Shown: positions 25,705 to 39,982, counted from the first letter of the stretch. The stretch is DNA of 64,000 nt from Eucalyptus grandis (GCF_016545825.1 NC_052618.1:59760561-59824560); one strand, 5' to 3'. Translations and numbers: made by a program. The notes: a model not told the origin generated them from the sequence alone.

Positions 25705-27572
25705 TCAACATCTAGACAGAGGGACAACTCTAACTTCATCAAGCACGGGGCCACACAGAGAGCCAAAGTCGTCGATTCTGGTGTGGTAGAATGAACTGAA
25801 GAAAGTGAGCCTTGTCCTTGCTGAAAGTGCTTTGAACTTTAAGCTTGCGGTCTTGAACCTCCCCTTCCCTTGCGATTGGAAAGGGACTTTGAGGGTGTCT
25901 TTAGCAGCAAAAGCTTCCACCATCATCGACCCATGGCAGCCGTTCCTCGCGTCTCCAACGGCAAAGGTGAGATTGTAGCATTTACTGGGGAGGGTTCTTA
26001 TAATTTGGGCAATCGCACTTTCTCTTCCTGCAACTAGCTCAACTGCTGCGAGTCCAAAGGGGACGTTGAAGTGCTTCTTGTCTATGAACTTCACTGCCTT
26101 GAGCGATTCAATGATCCAACCAGGAAGGGGAGATGTGAGATCCTCCTGTCTTGGGGGGAGGAGTACACCATTGGATGAATTGATCAGGCGGTGGGGACCC
26201 TCCTCAAATCCGGCGTTCTTCACCAAGTTATCTGCACATTCTCAAAGGTCAGGAGTGGTGGAACTTGGATTTGAACTTCTCCAGGAGCCAAATATATAGC
26301 CATGTAATGTAGATGATGAAACTTCTGGTTCACAAAGAGAGAGTTTGTCTAGTCTTTGCCCAGAGAGGCAAAGCTTAAAATTACGTTTTCAACTTGAAAG
26401 CATCACAAACGGCTGTCAGTCCATGAAAGAAAAGAATGCCGTACTCAAACGCCTATTCCAAACATCTCATGAAAAAAGCAAACCAGATCCAGGAAAAACC
26501 TCAGAAGAAGAAGTTTCTTGGAGTGAGAGAACAAGACCCTTGCATATCAGAGAAACATGAGCAGAGGAAGTAAAAAATAGGGCATTTACCATATTTGCAG
26601 CCTAGTAAAATACGCACAATATGATATTGTAGGCGTATCAGTTCAGAACAAATCAAACCAATCCGTGCAAGAAATAGGACAAGAACCATCGGAGAATGAA
26701 GTGAACTCTCCTCTTATAAACACGCAGACATGAGTAGCTGAGGTGTTAAGCCAAATAACAGGAACTTTCAACACGTGAAAATGTGATTTTGTCCTCTGTT
26801 CTTTCCCTTACCTCTTGTTGGCCTGGGAGGAAAGAGCTCCTTGATGGCTACAGCATCCAAGAGTGGGCCACAGGCAGGATCCTCCTGAACTCCAGGATTG
26901 TGAAACACCACCTTAGCCACATTCGAAGCAGCCCTAAACCCCCAAGCATACGTGTCCCCGCCATTGCTGCTGTAGAGCGTCTGCAGAGGAAGATCCCCTG
27001 TCTGTGGATGCACGGACACTCTCAGCACCTCATCCTGTGCGCAGGTTCTTGACGCTCCGAACGTGAGCGCGTACAGAGATCCCGGTTTGACCGGTATGGA
27101 CTGTGAGATGGAGGCGTCGTTGCCGAGCCTGACGGCGTGGACACCGTGTGCAACGGCAAAGAACATACCGCCCGGCTGGGGACCACCGGAGATGTACTCG
27201 ACGAGGCCGTTGATTTCCCACTTGGGCAAGCCATTCTTGCCCTGGATTACTGTCTTCTTGAGGTCAGTGCGTTTCGGCGGGTCTTCAAAGTTGCCATTTG
27301 GTAAAAGCCCTGGTAAGTTTAACGAGTGACAAACCGAGATATGAAGTGAGAAAGATGTCAAGATCCAAACTTTACAGGAGCAGATAACAGATCAAGAGAA
27401 ACGGAAGTAACCCAAGTGAGACGAGCGTGAAAGAGTTAGACGCATTTAGTTAGCTATAAGCCAAATGAGGCACATTGTCCACATTACCTTCCGAAGGTGG
27501 AGGTGGAGCTGCAAAAGCAGAAGCAGCTATCAGCAGCAAGAAAGCAAGCACCGCTGAGCTCGTTACAGCCAT
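25705..27572 (-). CDS. DUF642 cell-wall protein
   Basis: DUF642 proteins are plant-specific secreted proteins with two galactose-binding-like domains. Family members bind pectin methylesterase or cell-wall polysaccharide. Exons (minus): 27488-27572, 26812-27309, 25705-26231, giving 369 residues, the usual length. Residues 1-22 are a clear signal peptide with an LAFLLLIAASAFA core. Then come GLLPNGNFEDPP (first domain start), NGGDTYAWGF and CGPLLDAVAI. The second domain follows from NLVKNAGFEEGP to CGPVLDEVRVVPLS. The paired CGPLLD/CGPVLD motifs are diagnostic. The three-exon structure fits the family. The Arabidopsis DUF642 gene AT3G08030 sits next to a PHD gene homologous to the one further right in this window. 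Confidence 0.95.
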
Positions 27573-30500
27573 TTCTCAGAGGAAAGAGAGGAGAGATGAG
27601 CTTAGTATGGAGGAAAGAAGTTGAGGGGTGACTAGGTTTTATAGAGAGAGAGAGAAAAAGGGTTTGCAATTAGCACAAATCACGTTGAGGAAGCATGGCC
27701 CTTGCTGGGTTACTGGGGTGACTGTAGCATTTTCTTCTGTTGCGCGGTGCGGCTGTCCGTTCGTGTGAGACTTTTCGGGACCGACTTTTTCTCCTTAATT
27801 CGTGTTGATGGCGTTCACCAAATAATCTTTCGTTTGTCTTATGTATTACTAAACGCGGAAGTAATAATTGGGGGGAGTTTCTATGAACTTTCGAAAAGAA
27901 AAGAGGTGCTTACAAGCTGGAACTCACGATAGATTGAAATTTAGGGAGTTTCCTGCTTGTTCCATGGCAGTGTGGTCTTAGCATGCTCGCTTGTCGCACT
28001 GCAGCAACATTAAACCTTAACCGTGTCTTCCTTAGTCCCAATACGACTCGTTATCCGTAAACGAATGTATCCGTTAGCCAAAGTTTCATAGGGCTACTAA
28101 GACCACATAATCATTGTTCAACTTAGATATTTTTATCAGAATTTCTTTTTTCTTTTTTGTTGATGAAACTGTAATTCGAGAAGACTAAATGAAAAATAAA
28201 ATTTATGATGCACTTTTAAATATCATAACATGGATTTGAGGAGGTTGACGTTTTGAATCTTCACATTTTTAAATTAAAGGGATTAAGGTAAAGATAATTT
28301 TATTTTATGTGTGGGTTTCGATTCTTATATTTTATAAGAAGATTTATAAGAAAATATGGCAAAAGTTTGAGAATGAAAGATAAAGTAAAAGCGAAATACA
28401 ATCGACAAAAAAAAAAATTGTACCAGCTAAGTCCTATTGTACATAACAAAATACGATTTTGCATTATGGAAACGTGAATAGAACGGATGGACTTCACTTA
28501 TGCATGATGCAGACATGGATATAATTGAGGAACTTCACTTATACAACCTACCCAGTAGTGCCTAACACGGTGGTGTTGAAATCCCAAGTCCTCGTTTTAT
28601 GACTTGCTCGAGATTCATGTCTGACAGCAAATCTTAGTGTTGAAGTGTTGAAGATTACGTGGGCCTAACCCAACCCAATGGGAGGAGACCACTCTCACTA
28701 ATCAGTGCATTAGCGGTAGACCGGCTACTTTTCTGTCAGGGCGTTTTCAGCTAATAAATGCAGGCACTAGGGAAGGCACCAACATGTTCTTTCCGTAAAA
28801 GACAGCCTTCACCAATGGTTGCGCCAGCACATGGAAGATGCTGCTTTTTTACTCTGGTGAAACACGTTCTTCTAGGTCCCTCTCTCATGCACTCCTTATC
28901 CATTTCCACAGAGATTGGTGCTGTCTCCTATGTTTATATTTGAGACATTGATATTTGGTATCGGTAATATTAGAATATTTAAATAATAATTCATGCATTC
29001 ATCTAATAACTTAAATTTTTAAAACAGTTGACGATTTCACAAAATCTCACATAATATCAGAGCTAGAAATCGTGAGTTCGAATCTTTCAAATCCCTATTT
29101 GCCTCCCTAATTAAATTTCCACACTTAGTACTAAGCAAAAAAACCTAGACTAAGCGTGAGGAGGGAGTGTTAGAATCTCACAGGCTTTTCGGTGACTACC
29201 AAGACCGGACGCAATTTCGTGTCATCGTATCTACGACTGCATCATCTTTTTCCGTTTGTTCTCTTTAGGAAAAAAATTTCCAAGTGTCAGTCGGTGCAAA
29301 TAAAGGATCTTTGAATATCTATAGTTAGGATAATAAAATTGGTCAGATGGGACGACAGCGGTGGCTTGAGAGCTGCGGCAGTTCTTGCTTGAGCAGATAG
29401 GGAAACTCAATGCCTTTCCCTTTATTTTTTGTTTTTTCTAATTTTGATCGGAAAGAAAGAAATACAAAAAGCCCATTCATCAGAACATCAAGATTTGTTT
29501 TGGAGAGCCCTTCACCTATCAAATTATCAGTGAATCGTGTTAACAATGGTCTCAAAAGAAATACTTCCATTGAATATATGAAAACGGATCATACATCGAC
29601 CGCCGCCTCATTTTATAAATTAATGTTTAAGTATACATTTTTCGCTTATCAGTTAAAACGACCCTTCAAAATGTTATCTTAAGAATTCAAATTTGCTACA
29701 GAATATTCGGACGGCATCAAAATCACTGTGCACCGCCATGATTCACGTGTGAAGCCAAAATTGACTGAACCGTTATCGCGGTCCTATCAAAATACCAGCA
29801 GTCGAGACTTAGAATATTTCAAAATGATCCCTTGTTTGTTGTGTAGTGTCCAAGGTTTTTTTGAGAAGAGACGGAGGATGGGCCGAGCGAGAGAACGACA
29901 CGATGCACATGCGGCTGTCCGGAGTGGGGGAATCCGAAGACCTCGATGCCATGCACTCGGTCAAAAAAGTCAAGACATCATTGAAAGAATCCAATCTCCG
30001 TCCCATGTGACATCCATTACTTTAAACCATTGTCGACGACAATTATGACGATGCCGCATCACTCCCTCCCCCGTTTCGATGATCAAGGAAGGCTCTTTCT
30101 TATCACAATTCGAACCCACTTATCTACAACGCCCGGCTTGGTGGACCCAAAGGAGGAAATTACCAAGTTCTGTATATTTTCTTCTCTGCATCTGATTTGG
30201 TGCAGATGTCAGGTACACAGTTCGTGCCTTTCCAAAAGCCGCAAGAGCTAAATGGACAAATTAGGCACGGAGCAGAACATTGTGATTTCGACGTAGATTC
30301 TCCTCAGCACATTATTATAAGAAATTGCAATCAAATCTCAAATCTTCATGTAAGTACATTCATAATAGGGATTATAATACAAATGATCCCTTGATTTTTT
30401 GTGTATGTTCGAACTAATCTTAAATTATATGAAAATATTCAATATTATTTTTAAATTTAGGATTAGTTTGAATATGTACCGATAATTCATTAATCCATTA

Positions 30501-31129
30501 AATACATTAAAATTTAAAAATTACATTTAAAAATTAAAAATTATATTACAGTTAAATTAAAATTCAAGAAGGATCTTCCCATCATAGTGATGTGATCTCT
30601 TTTCATGCCAAGACTAGCATCGATCCAGAAAGGAAGCAGACAGGAATGCTTTGTCACTGCAAAGGGCGACCTGCCGTTCCTGCTGTGTATATCACTTCTC
30701 GAGGAAAAGATGGACAAGAAATTTAGTGGTCACAGATGACTGATGAGGCCTTGTTCTCGGTCCGCTCAACATGGCAAGTTCAGTTCCATTCCATGACATA
30801 AAGCAACTCATCTAAGAGAAGCCATTTCTGAAGTCTTACATCCAGCAACCAGAGAACACATTGCGAGTAAATTAAATTGCAAAAATTGCAATAACTGTGC
30901 GCTGTATCATCGCTATCTTCAGCCGCCAGGAAGTCAACTGAAATCTATTGCCATGAGTTGTATTATTGTAATTCCTCGCATTATGTCCGAAAGATTAGTT
31001 GCCCTAACAGTAGCAAACAGCAACTACAATACTACAAATGCACACTCCAATTGGAAACAAAAAATTGAGGATCTGAGACATATTGCGATGCAGACAGATC
31101 TTTAGCAAGTGGTTAATTGAACCCTCTAA
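27573..31129. other. Spacer between the DUF642 gene and TWD1
   Basis: A 3.5 kb mostly AT-rich stretch. It contains a TRIM-like retroelement relic near 28950-29200 and AT-rich low-complexity sequence at 30370-30560. ORFs at 29343-30394 overlap on both strands and match nothing I recognise. Confidence 0.55.
28950..29200 (+). mobile_element. Relic of a TRIM (miniature LTR retroelement)
   Basis: TAATATCAGAGC at about 29051 resembles a Met-tRNA primer-binding site. It follows AT-rich sequence ending TCTCACA, the usual end of plant TRIM LTRs. About 100 bp later GTGAGGAGGGAG (a purine-rich tract) is followed directly by TGTTAGAATC, a typical 3' LTR start. An interior of only ~100 bp with no coding capacity is the TRIM layout. 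Flanking LTRs are too decayed to delimit. Confidence 0.5.
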
Positions 31130-34100
31130 TTACTCGGTTTTCTGCCTTCCATGCTTGAAGATGCGATAAAATAGTGAGAGCAGCCACTGCCATATCACGA
31201 CGAGCCAATTAGCGCGCTGGGGCTTAGGTTCAGGTCTCGGCCCAAAGATTCCTTTGTAGATCTCCTTCTGCTTCTGGTAGACAGCCTTGTCATGTTCAGC
31301 AAGTAGACGCAGCTCCCTCGTAATTGCTTTATCATCAGGTGCATATTTGCGTGCCTTGGCAAAATCTTCACGAGCTGCATCAGTCTGCCCAAGTTCTGCT
31401 CTTGCTTTTCCTCTTCTAAACAGGGCTTTCGCATTGTTTTCATCCTCGCCCAAAACCTGTAATGGCAACTTTATAAATCTCTCCATAATGAAGTAACAAA
31501 AAGATCAAGCATGTTAGAGTTCTACAAAGCATCTCAGCATGCAGGAGGAAGGAATTTCAGAGTACAGACTAGCACAGCACAATGGGCATGTTTACAAGCC
31601 TCATCTAAAACAGCTTGAGAATTAAGTCCGGAAGTATGATCTGAAGATCAAGATTCATTTATTGCCAATCTAAACTTTGGATATTAATGTACCACAACCA
31701 CCACTTTTAGTTTAAAACCCTCGAGGAAGTAATGGGAATAGACTAACGTCACGAAAGGTAGAACCGTGCAATGTTGAAGTATTTTTATTAAAATCTTCAA
31801 ATTGAGAAATTAAGAAAAGAAATACCATACTTGTGTTTGGATGGGTCAAGTCTAATTCAGTGTCAATGTCATAATCAAAGATTGCAGGTATTGTTACTCA
31901 AAGTGAAGTTCCCCGCAAAGTGCATAAGCTTTGATTGATTCAGGTTTCAGATTCCTAAGACGTCCCAATTTCTGGATGATAGTATAAAAATGTTGATCAC
32001 AGAGATTTTCAACGAAATTCATGTTAATCAATATTCGATTGATTGGTCTGGGGTTATTGACAAAAAAAATTTGCCTAAGTCACTTCGTTTTGATTTTTTC
32101 CAAGTTCCTTCTCTTTTTGTCCAAGCATAATTTCATGCACTTACAATGCTACAGTGCCCAATTGCCTCTTCATAACGCTTGAGCTTTATCAGACAAGCTG
32201 CCATATTAAGGTGACAGGGATTCTTAACAGCCAAAGCCATGTCCCTGTACTTCCCAAATAACTGGAACATAAAATCATCTCCCATGTATGCTATGGCCTG
32301 ACACAGAAAAAAAAGAACATCATCATCAGAAACGAGAAATATTTACCCAAGTCACCTGGGCAGACATTTAAGGCCTGGTCCAATATTTAGGAATACAAGA
32401 GCATAACCATTTCATACTGTTGCATAGCTTCCTCCAGTTTTTCCTCCTTAAACAAAGCATTTCCATCCATCTTTCGACGATCTGCAGCCCCTATTCTTTC
32501 CTCCACGGTCATGTCACTTCGAGCTTTTCCCTTTATTCTCAAAGCCAAAATAGAAATCATTAGCATGTTAGCAATGTTATAGCATTTAAAGTGGCAGATG
32601 TATCACATTGAGAGGGAAAAGGATAGTTAAGGTCACTAGAAAGAACAAATCACAAAAGCAGTACGGTAGTGGCATACTTCTTTGGTCTCATCAAATCCAA
32701 TAAGCTCAACTTCGTATAATATATCTGCCATGGGAGGAACGTTAGGAAAAGAGAAGCTTCCCTCTTTTCCATAACCTAACTCCCAACCGACATGTAATAA
32801 TGCACGTTCACCAGACTTCATGCTGGAAATACCAATAGCTAAGCCTTCCATCTCTTTCTTCTCTGTCGGACGTGAAATGGTATCAGACAGGAAAGCAAGT
32901 CAGAAAAGATACAGAAAAACCACATGCCCGAAAGTCTGCTCCCATTTGAAACTTTGAGAGATCGAAGTTGAAAAGTTCAGTCATCTAAAATAAAATACTA
33001 CATCAAAAGCTTGATTTCGGACCTAGGAAACTGAAATGCTCATTTTTTTCAAAACTATGCTGATCAAAAGTGCAATATTTTTGAAGTATTAGACCAACAT
33101 TAAGTATGACACATCATACTGATAAAATCTTCCAAAAATGCTCTACAATCCACACAGTGAAGGGACTCATGATCTGATGCAGTAGGTAGTGCAAAGTTAA
33201 CAAATAGGCTGCATTATCATAAATTTCTATTGTCACAATGCATTTCTCGTTTATATTATCACGTGCAAAATAACTTCCTTATCATCAAAAGGCCTATCTC
33301 TGCATTTCCTTTTTCCTAGTGCATGTTGATCCTTCTCCGTAGAAAAGCAAGGCGATATGATTTATGCGAGAACCTTGCTCCTTATCTGTGGTAGGGAGTT
33401 ATAAGGTTCCGTTTAGTGGTAAAGTCTATAGATCTCACAATTTCAGATTAATCTTCTCATTGGCATCGGATGAGACTTTGAAGGAAAACAGGAACAGGCT
33501 CTCTTTACATTTCATCGGCGTCTTACAGCTCGTACTAAAGAACAGAAGAACTTTGACATTCATCATTCAACAGTGTACCTTTTCCTATCACCAATTCAAG
33601 TGGTTGCTGCTCATGCCATGTGTCTTCAAATTTGTGCTGCGTACTTTCAGTCCATGCCTTGTAATGCACTGTAGTAATGTATGCAGTCGCTCAGAAAAGA
33701 AGCTCAAGTTTATGCAAAACAAGGAAAGATGTAAACCTAACAGAACAATGAACCATGAGAACTTGGGATATTAATCTACTCCTTATGTGTTCGAGGAATA
33801 ATATGACAATATAGCATTTGAACAAATTGAAGTAGGCATCATGTCACATGTGCAGCAGGCAGAAGGGGGACCTGTGAAATAAAAATGCCTCCATCCTTCT
33901 CTAAAGTAGAAATGAGGAATGAATAACATCATTAAAAAAAATATATAAATATGTGATGCTTCCGCAATGGAGGCAGACTAGCAACTACAGCAAACAGGTA
34001 GCCCGGTTAAGCATGTAAACTCAGTGAAAGTAGAACATACCAAAGCATGTGGCATATTTTGTTGGTTTCTGTCCATGACCTTCCTTGATAATTTGCTTTG

Positions 34101-34717
34101 TCACTTTCTCATGAAGGACCTCCACCTCAGATTCAGCTTTGGGAGGACTATCACCATCTTGAGGTGGCACACCATGCACAAATGAAGCACCTTCCGTGAC
34201 TATTTCATTTTCACTATCTTGACCTGTGAGATTAACCAGACTCAATGTTTATTTCCTGGTCATAGTCAGTTTCACTTCAAGGCATGGGAGATGTTTCGTA
34301 AAATTTAACCTCTAAAATTGATATTATGAACATGGAAATAAGGCCAGAAAATTGAAGCTTCTTTCTGGCTAGTTGCACGATATGACTAAGGGAATAACTT
34401 GACCTTAGCTAGCTTTAGTCCACCAAATTTTTGACCAAGAGAAATTTCAAAAATGCTTTCGAAGTCTTAACGTAAAACCCTCTTTTCCTCGCAACGAATC
34501 GTTCAATGTCCTCACGTGTCAATCTGGGTTAGGAAATTAAGCATACGAATGCAAGCAAAGCGGTACATTCGCGAGGGAATTACGCAGCCTCAACATGATG
34601 AGAAGTGCAAGGATCAGAACAAGCAAACTCTCAATTCACTCGTTCGCGAAACTACACCTCGAGGGAAGATACATTACCAGCAAGTGGTTGACTTTGCTCC
34701 TCTTGAACTTCCTCCAT
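31130..34717 (-). CDS. TWD1: TWISTED DWARF 1 / FKBP42, membrane-anchored immunophilin
   Basis: TWD1 (FKBP42) is an FK506-binding-like protein on the ER, plasma membrane and tonoplast. It binds ABCB auxin transporters and HSP90 and supports auxin transport and growth. Exons (minus): 34678-34717, 34041-34223, 33579-33668, 32678-32862, 32408-32530, 32145-32297, 31130-31456, joining to 366 residues against 365 in Arabidopsis. The order is an acidic N-terminus, the FKBP fold (about 50-165, with HVGWELGYGKEGSFSFPNVPP), three TPR repeats (about 180-300, with NPCHLNMAACLIKLKRYEEA and ALFRRGKARAELGQ), a KEIYKGIF linker, and a C-terminal hydrophobic anchor at about 341-358. The FKBP active site is degenerate in this family, so catalysis is probably weak. 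Exon 1 encodes only MEEVQEEQSQPLA, so the start is less certain than the rest. Confidence 0.93.
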
Positions 34718-35949
34718 TGGACAATGACAAGAAAAAACCCAATTCTTTTTCCTCCTACCTCCTGCAATCACGCCCAGACCGAAACATCAAATATCACAAC
34801 ACACCATCTGCCAACGAATTACCCAGCACGTAAAAACAACCGGGTCAAGAATCACACGCCCTCAATCGATTCGTAAGCCGCATCAAAACCCATTTTCCCA
34901 ATGATCCATCTAAAACTGATGGAGACAAATGGAGCATAGACATCCAATTCAAATCGAGACAAGCCGACCCACAAAGCAAGGCGAGGAGTTGAGGCAAGAA
35001 GAGCTGAGTTGCTTACGGGATTGCGGGGCGCGGGTTCGGGGAGAGGCTTAGCTGAGCTGAGAGGAGAGAAGGGAGATGCGGAAAGTTGGGAAACTGAGCT
35101 TGGCTTCGAGACGATCGAAGAAGATTCTAGATGGAAAATGTCAAAGTCTGATCCATGAGTGTAATTTGACCGGGAGGCGAAGAAGAAGACGACCCAGGGA
35201 CAAGTACTATTTCCACACCCCAGATGGCTAAAGGCACATCCTTTTGGAGTTTCATTTGAGTTCCTCAAATACCCTCTTGAATTTCAACATAAAAAAGAAT
35301 AAAAGAAAAAATCATTTCGAATAGTGTTAATCAAAATTCTGAATGATCTGGAGACTATTTCCGTTAATTTTCCTTAACGGTACCAATCAGCAATCGAAAT
35401 ATTTGAGGAAGACTTATTGGGAAAATAAGGATGAATAATTACGTCTATTTTTGTCATCTAATTTCAAAAGTAGAAAGATGAGTCATAAAATAAAAAAAGT
35501 AAACTTTTGTTTCTTTATGGGGGGTAAAGTGATGTATGCCCATGTTGGTTTGATGTCTGAATGTTCCGGTCCATGTCAATGTGAAAAATTGCTAACAATG
35601 GCCAAAAATAAAAGAGGGAAGGAACGGGGCTTTTTGAGCTCAAGCAGAGGAGTCTTGAAGGCATTGGGATTCATTCCATGTTGTTCAAAATGTGCGGTGG
35701 ACAGGACTTGTTCTCCAGAGTTTGAGCACACCTTTTTGTCCTCAATTTTAGCAGCAGCAGTCAGCCACAGCCACTTATTGCACCGTGAAAACAGGAGATG
35801 GAGAAAAAGAGGTGAGGTTGGTTGGTCACTCGGACACGAGGGCTGAGAAAATGAAAAAAGAAAGAAAAAGAAATTCCAAGAAACTGCCTACATGAGAATT
35901 ACCTTTCTGATCACGAAAGTGAAATTTTTCCAATCGAGGGGTAGGAGAA
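34718..35949. other. Divergent spacer between TWD1 and CHX28
   Basis: This is a 1.2 kb shared upstream region. ORFs at 34516-35846 on both strands look random and partly antisense to TWD1 exon 1. I see no gene or clear element. Confidence 0.6.
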
Positions 35950-38900
35950 ATGCCAGGATTCTTCGACCCGGAGAAGGCGTTCGATCAAACGTGTACAGAG
36001 AACCTCAGAAAGAATGCTTCCAATGCTGCATTGAAGATCTTGGCGTTTTATGCTATGGTGATCATATGCAATCTCTTCCACCATCTCTTGAGGCCTTGGT
36101 CCCAACCCCGGATCACATCTGACCTTGTAGTAAGTACTCAATAAACCGAAAGAAGAGGCTGTTAATTTTCCCTCGCGTTGTTAGTTTTTGCAGTTTCCTT
36201 TTCAGAAGTGAAATGATTAAGAAAAAACTGGATGTTGCCCTGCCAAATCTCCTTTTCTTATTCTTCTTTTCATCACAACATCATTTGACATAGTAATTAG
36301 GATTTCTCTGGCACATGAGGCATGAGTTTCAGGAATTTCTAGCAGAGTTTGTGTTTCTTTAATTAATTATGGATTGCTTTAAGGCATTTTCTCTTTGAAC
36401 TTGTCCCGTGCCTGAACCTGAAGCAGACGAAAGGCATCGAGTATTGGTTTTAGATCCATCTGCCGTGTTGAATCGCAACTTATATGACTGGGCCTAATGT
36501 TTCAAGGTCGATGAGCATGTACAGTGAAGATAAAAGCAAATCTAATTAGTCTTTTTTGATCGTAATAGACTTAGAATGTTCTACCTGAACTGACCTTCAT
36601 CGTCATGTTTCGTGTAGATAGGGCTCACCGTTGGCAATATAGGACCAATTAAGAACTGGATAGTTTCTATACCAGAGGCACTGGATTCCATAGTCCACTT
36701 CGGAATGATATGCTACATGTTTGTGCTTGGTTTGGAGATGGATCCATACGTTCTCTTTAAATGGCCAAACCGAGCCGCGAAAGTAGCCTACGCTGGGATG
36801 CTGTCCACCTTCATATTAGCCAGCACCATAACTCCGTTTTTCCAGTTCTTCAAGGTTACGAGCATAATGCGTGTACTTTCCCTTTCCACGGCTCTCTCCG
36901 GCACAGCCTCACCGGTTCTTACTCGTGTAATCACCAGCCAGAAAATAGGCAAATCAGACATAGGACAGCTGGTTATAGCAGCAGGAATGCACTCTGATTT
37001 TGTATCCACCCTCCTAATTTCTGTGGGTTACATTGCTTTTCAAGACGTGAGCGAATCCAATGGTGCCCATATTAAGCGAGCCATAATACAGAGCATTGCA
37101 CTATTTGTACAGTCAGTACTCACAGCTCTAGTCTCTCCCTTTTTCTTGAACTGGGTAAATAATGAGAACCCAGAAGGGAAGCCTCTGAAGGGCTCGCATC
37201 TTGTGCTGTCTGTGGCTTTCATGGTCCTTGTATGCAGCTGCTCGACTTTATCTGGGTACAGTCCAATTCTCAGCGCATTTATGGCAGGGATTTTCATGCC
37301 TAGAGAGGGGAGAGTTTCTAAATGGGCACTTGGTAAAATAAATTACTTCTTGACCAGCATTTTCTATCCGATATTCTTCTTTTGGATGGGATATGAAGCT
37401 GATTTCAAAATGTTCGAGCCCGGACACCTGATGACCTGGGCACGGCTAGTGATCCTTCTTTTAATAGTGACTGCTGGCAAGGTTGCCGGTATCATCATTT
37501 CAGGTGCAATTCTGGGGTTTAATTGGCCGGAGTCTGTCATGATCGGGTTGCTTCTTACTGTCAAGGGCCACTTCCACATATTCTTGGCTCTCGTTGCAAA
37601 GCAAGTAAGTTTTCCTTCTTGATCTGCTTGCACTTTAGATTTCATTTACCATACACTGCTTCAAGCAAATAATTTTTTGGCAATTGTCAACAAGATTAAA
37701 GTGATGTTGCACTATGACAATCTCGTGTATCATTCAGTAACATCATCTAATTAACACGGGGGAGAATTTATGCAAAAGTTTCAGCCAGTTTAACTTAACT
37801 TGCAATGCTTGTCCATTGACCGGGGAGAAGAAGCCATTCAGGGGGGAGATTCTGAATTAGAGAGGACAGAATTACTGACATTATAACCTATCTATGTGCT
37901 TACATGAGTTGGAAAAGTGACTGTTCAACTATCATCCACCCACTTATCGTGTGCTGTCATCATTTGGTGGAACTTCTTCTGAACTTATGGTTTAGGATTT
38001 CATCAGTCAAAGAATGTAACATTTGGCCTTTCCCTGAAAGCAGTATACCATGTAGACCTTCTCATGCCTCCATTATCTTATAAATCAATGCAGACTGGCA
38101 AAATACTGCCTTCAGCCAGCATTGGGATGATACTCGTCATTTTCTTCACCGTGGTCCATGCACCATCTGTTGTTGCAAACATTATCAAACGAGCAAGGAA
38201 GCGTTCGCCAACACACCGCATGGCGCTTCAGTGGCTTGACCCGTCGAGCGAACTCAGGATGTTGTTATGCCTTCGAGGGCCTCAGGATGTGTCTTCTATC
38301 ATCAACTTTATGGAAATATCTCGAGGAACTGCTGACCCTGGGATGGTGGTCTACGTTACTGACATGATAGAACTTACGGACCAAATAGCAGCCACACTGG
38401 TGCACGGGGAAATGGATAGCATTACTGTTACAGACAAGGCAGTGACGGAGATGAGAGATCAGATAACTTCTGCAGTACAATCTTTTGTGGAGGATAATGG
38501 GGATGGAATCACATTGCGGAGAATGCTGGCACTCTCGCCATTCAGCATCATGCCCCGGGATATCTGCAATTTGGCAGAGGATCTGTTGATCTCTCTTATC
38601 ATATTACCTTTCCATAAATGCCAGCGCGCAGATGGAACTTTTGATGCAGGGCATCCAGGGTTCAGATTTGTGAACCGTAAGGTAATACTATCTCCCAAAT
38701 GTTCTGATGCTTTTCAAGTATGTGACGTGACATTCCATGTACGCTCAAATTTTTTTAGCTCAGCGTCAATCGAAAGTGAGATGGCTAATTATGGGAAAGT
38801 GAGATGTATGCTTGTGTTGGTATGCCTCAGTCACTCTTTGCCTTTTAGAGCTGTAAATAATCCCTCCTCTGCTTTGATCAATATCGTTCGCACGACTTAT

Positions 38901-39982
38901 GATCATTGAAGGGCCTCGTATTTCCTTTTTGACTCTGTAACACACATGTAGAGCAACAATTCTCTTTCATGCTGCGCATCTGTAAATAGACCACATAAAT
39001 CAAACAAACAAAATGCAAAAAAGAAAAAGAGCAGAAGAATTATCTAGAGCATGCTAGACTTTGGCTCCAGGACTAGAATCAGGTAGTCTTAGAACCATTT
39101 CCTACTGCCACAACAAGACAGAGAGAGAATGGATGATGGAGTTCTTCTCAATATCTCCTGGCATGCATATCCTGTAGTAGAGGCAAATCTATGTTCTCGT
39201 GTCTGATATAAGCAGCAAATCTGAGCAAGCACTAAAAGCATCGCAAGAAAGCTGGCAGAGTGGGAAGTGTCTGTTCTTTACAGGCAATTATCATGTTCAT
39301 GACACTCCTTCACGATGACATGTTTGATTTCTGAACTTGGTATTCACAACATTTAGTTTGGATGCAGATGCTTAGGCATGCTCCGTGCTCCGTTGGGATT
39401 CTAGTAGATAGAGGGTTCGGATTGACAGAAAAGATTTCAGGATCATATGTGTCTCTGAACATAGCAGTCATCTTCATCGGTGGCAAAGATGATCGAGAAG
39501 CACTTGCCTATGCCGGTCGTGTGGCGTGGCATGCAGGGGTGAAACTCACAGTCATAAGATTCCTTGTGCAAACCGATGAAGACATTTCCTCGAGGAGAGC
39601 CAGCAACTACAGATACAATGCTGCCGAGCAGGAGCAGGAGATGAAACTAGACGATGAGTTCTTTGCCAACTTCTACGAGAAACACGTGGCTGGCGGGCCT
39701 GTCGCTTACTCAGAGAAGCATCTAGCTAATTCAGCGGAGACGTTTTCAACTTTGAAATCACTAGAGGGGCAGTACTCACTGATCATCGTGGGCCGAGGAG
39801 GGAGGGTAAATTCAGTATTGACCGTGGGGATGAATGATTTGGAGCAGTGCCCCGAATTGGGGCCGATAGGAGATGTACTTTCGGGGTCTGATTTCTCTAT
39901 ATCGACTTCCATTTTGATCATCCAGCAACCGAATCTTAGAGGAGAGCTAGAAGGTCTCGATGAAGATTTCTCCATCATGTAA
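35950..39982 (+). CDS. CHX28: Cation/H+ exchanger, CHX28-like
   Basis: CHX proteins (CPA2 family) exchange K+ or Na+ for protons across endomembranes or the plasma membrane. Exons: 35950-36129, 36618-37604, 38094-38681, 39368-39982, giving 789 residues, normal for the family. The N-terminal ~420 residues are a Na+/H+ exchanger domain with many membrane segments. It includes STALSGTASPVLTRVI, the helix-break sequence FMAGIFMPREGRVS and LLLTVKGHFHIFLALVAKQ. The hydrophilic C-terminal half contains universal-stress-like regulatory sequence (RMLLCLRGPQDVSS, HAPCSVGILVDRGFG, VAVIFIGGKDDREAL-type). The usual aspartate pair of active CHX/KEA members appears as HSD in AGMHSDFVST. The CHX28 assignment also rests on its neighbour RPB11, as in Arabidopsis. 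The family call is firm; the subgroup is an inference. Confidence 0.88.

Noticed and set aside
35451..35846. 131-codon ORF in the TWD1-CHX28 spacer
   Set aside because: It has no recognised domain, no plausible splice partners and random-looking composition. It lies in a divergent promoter region.
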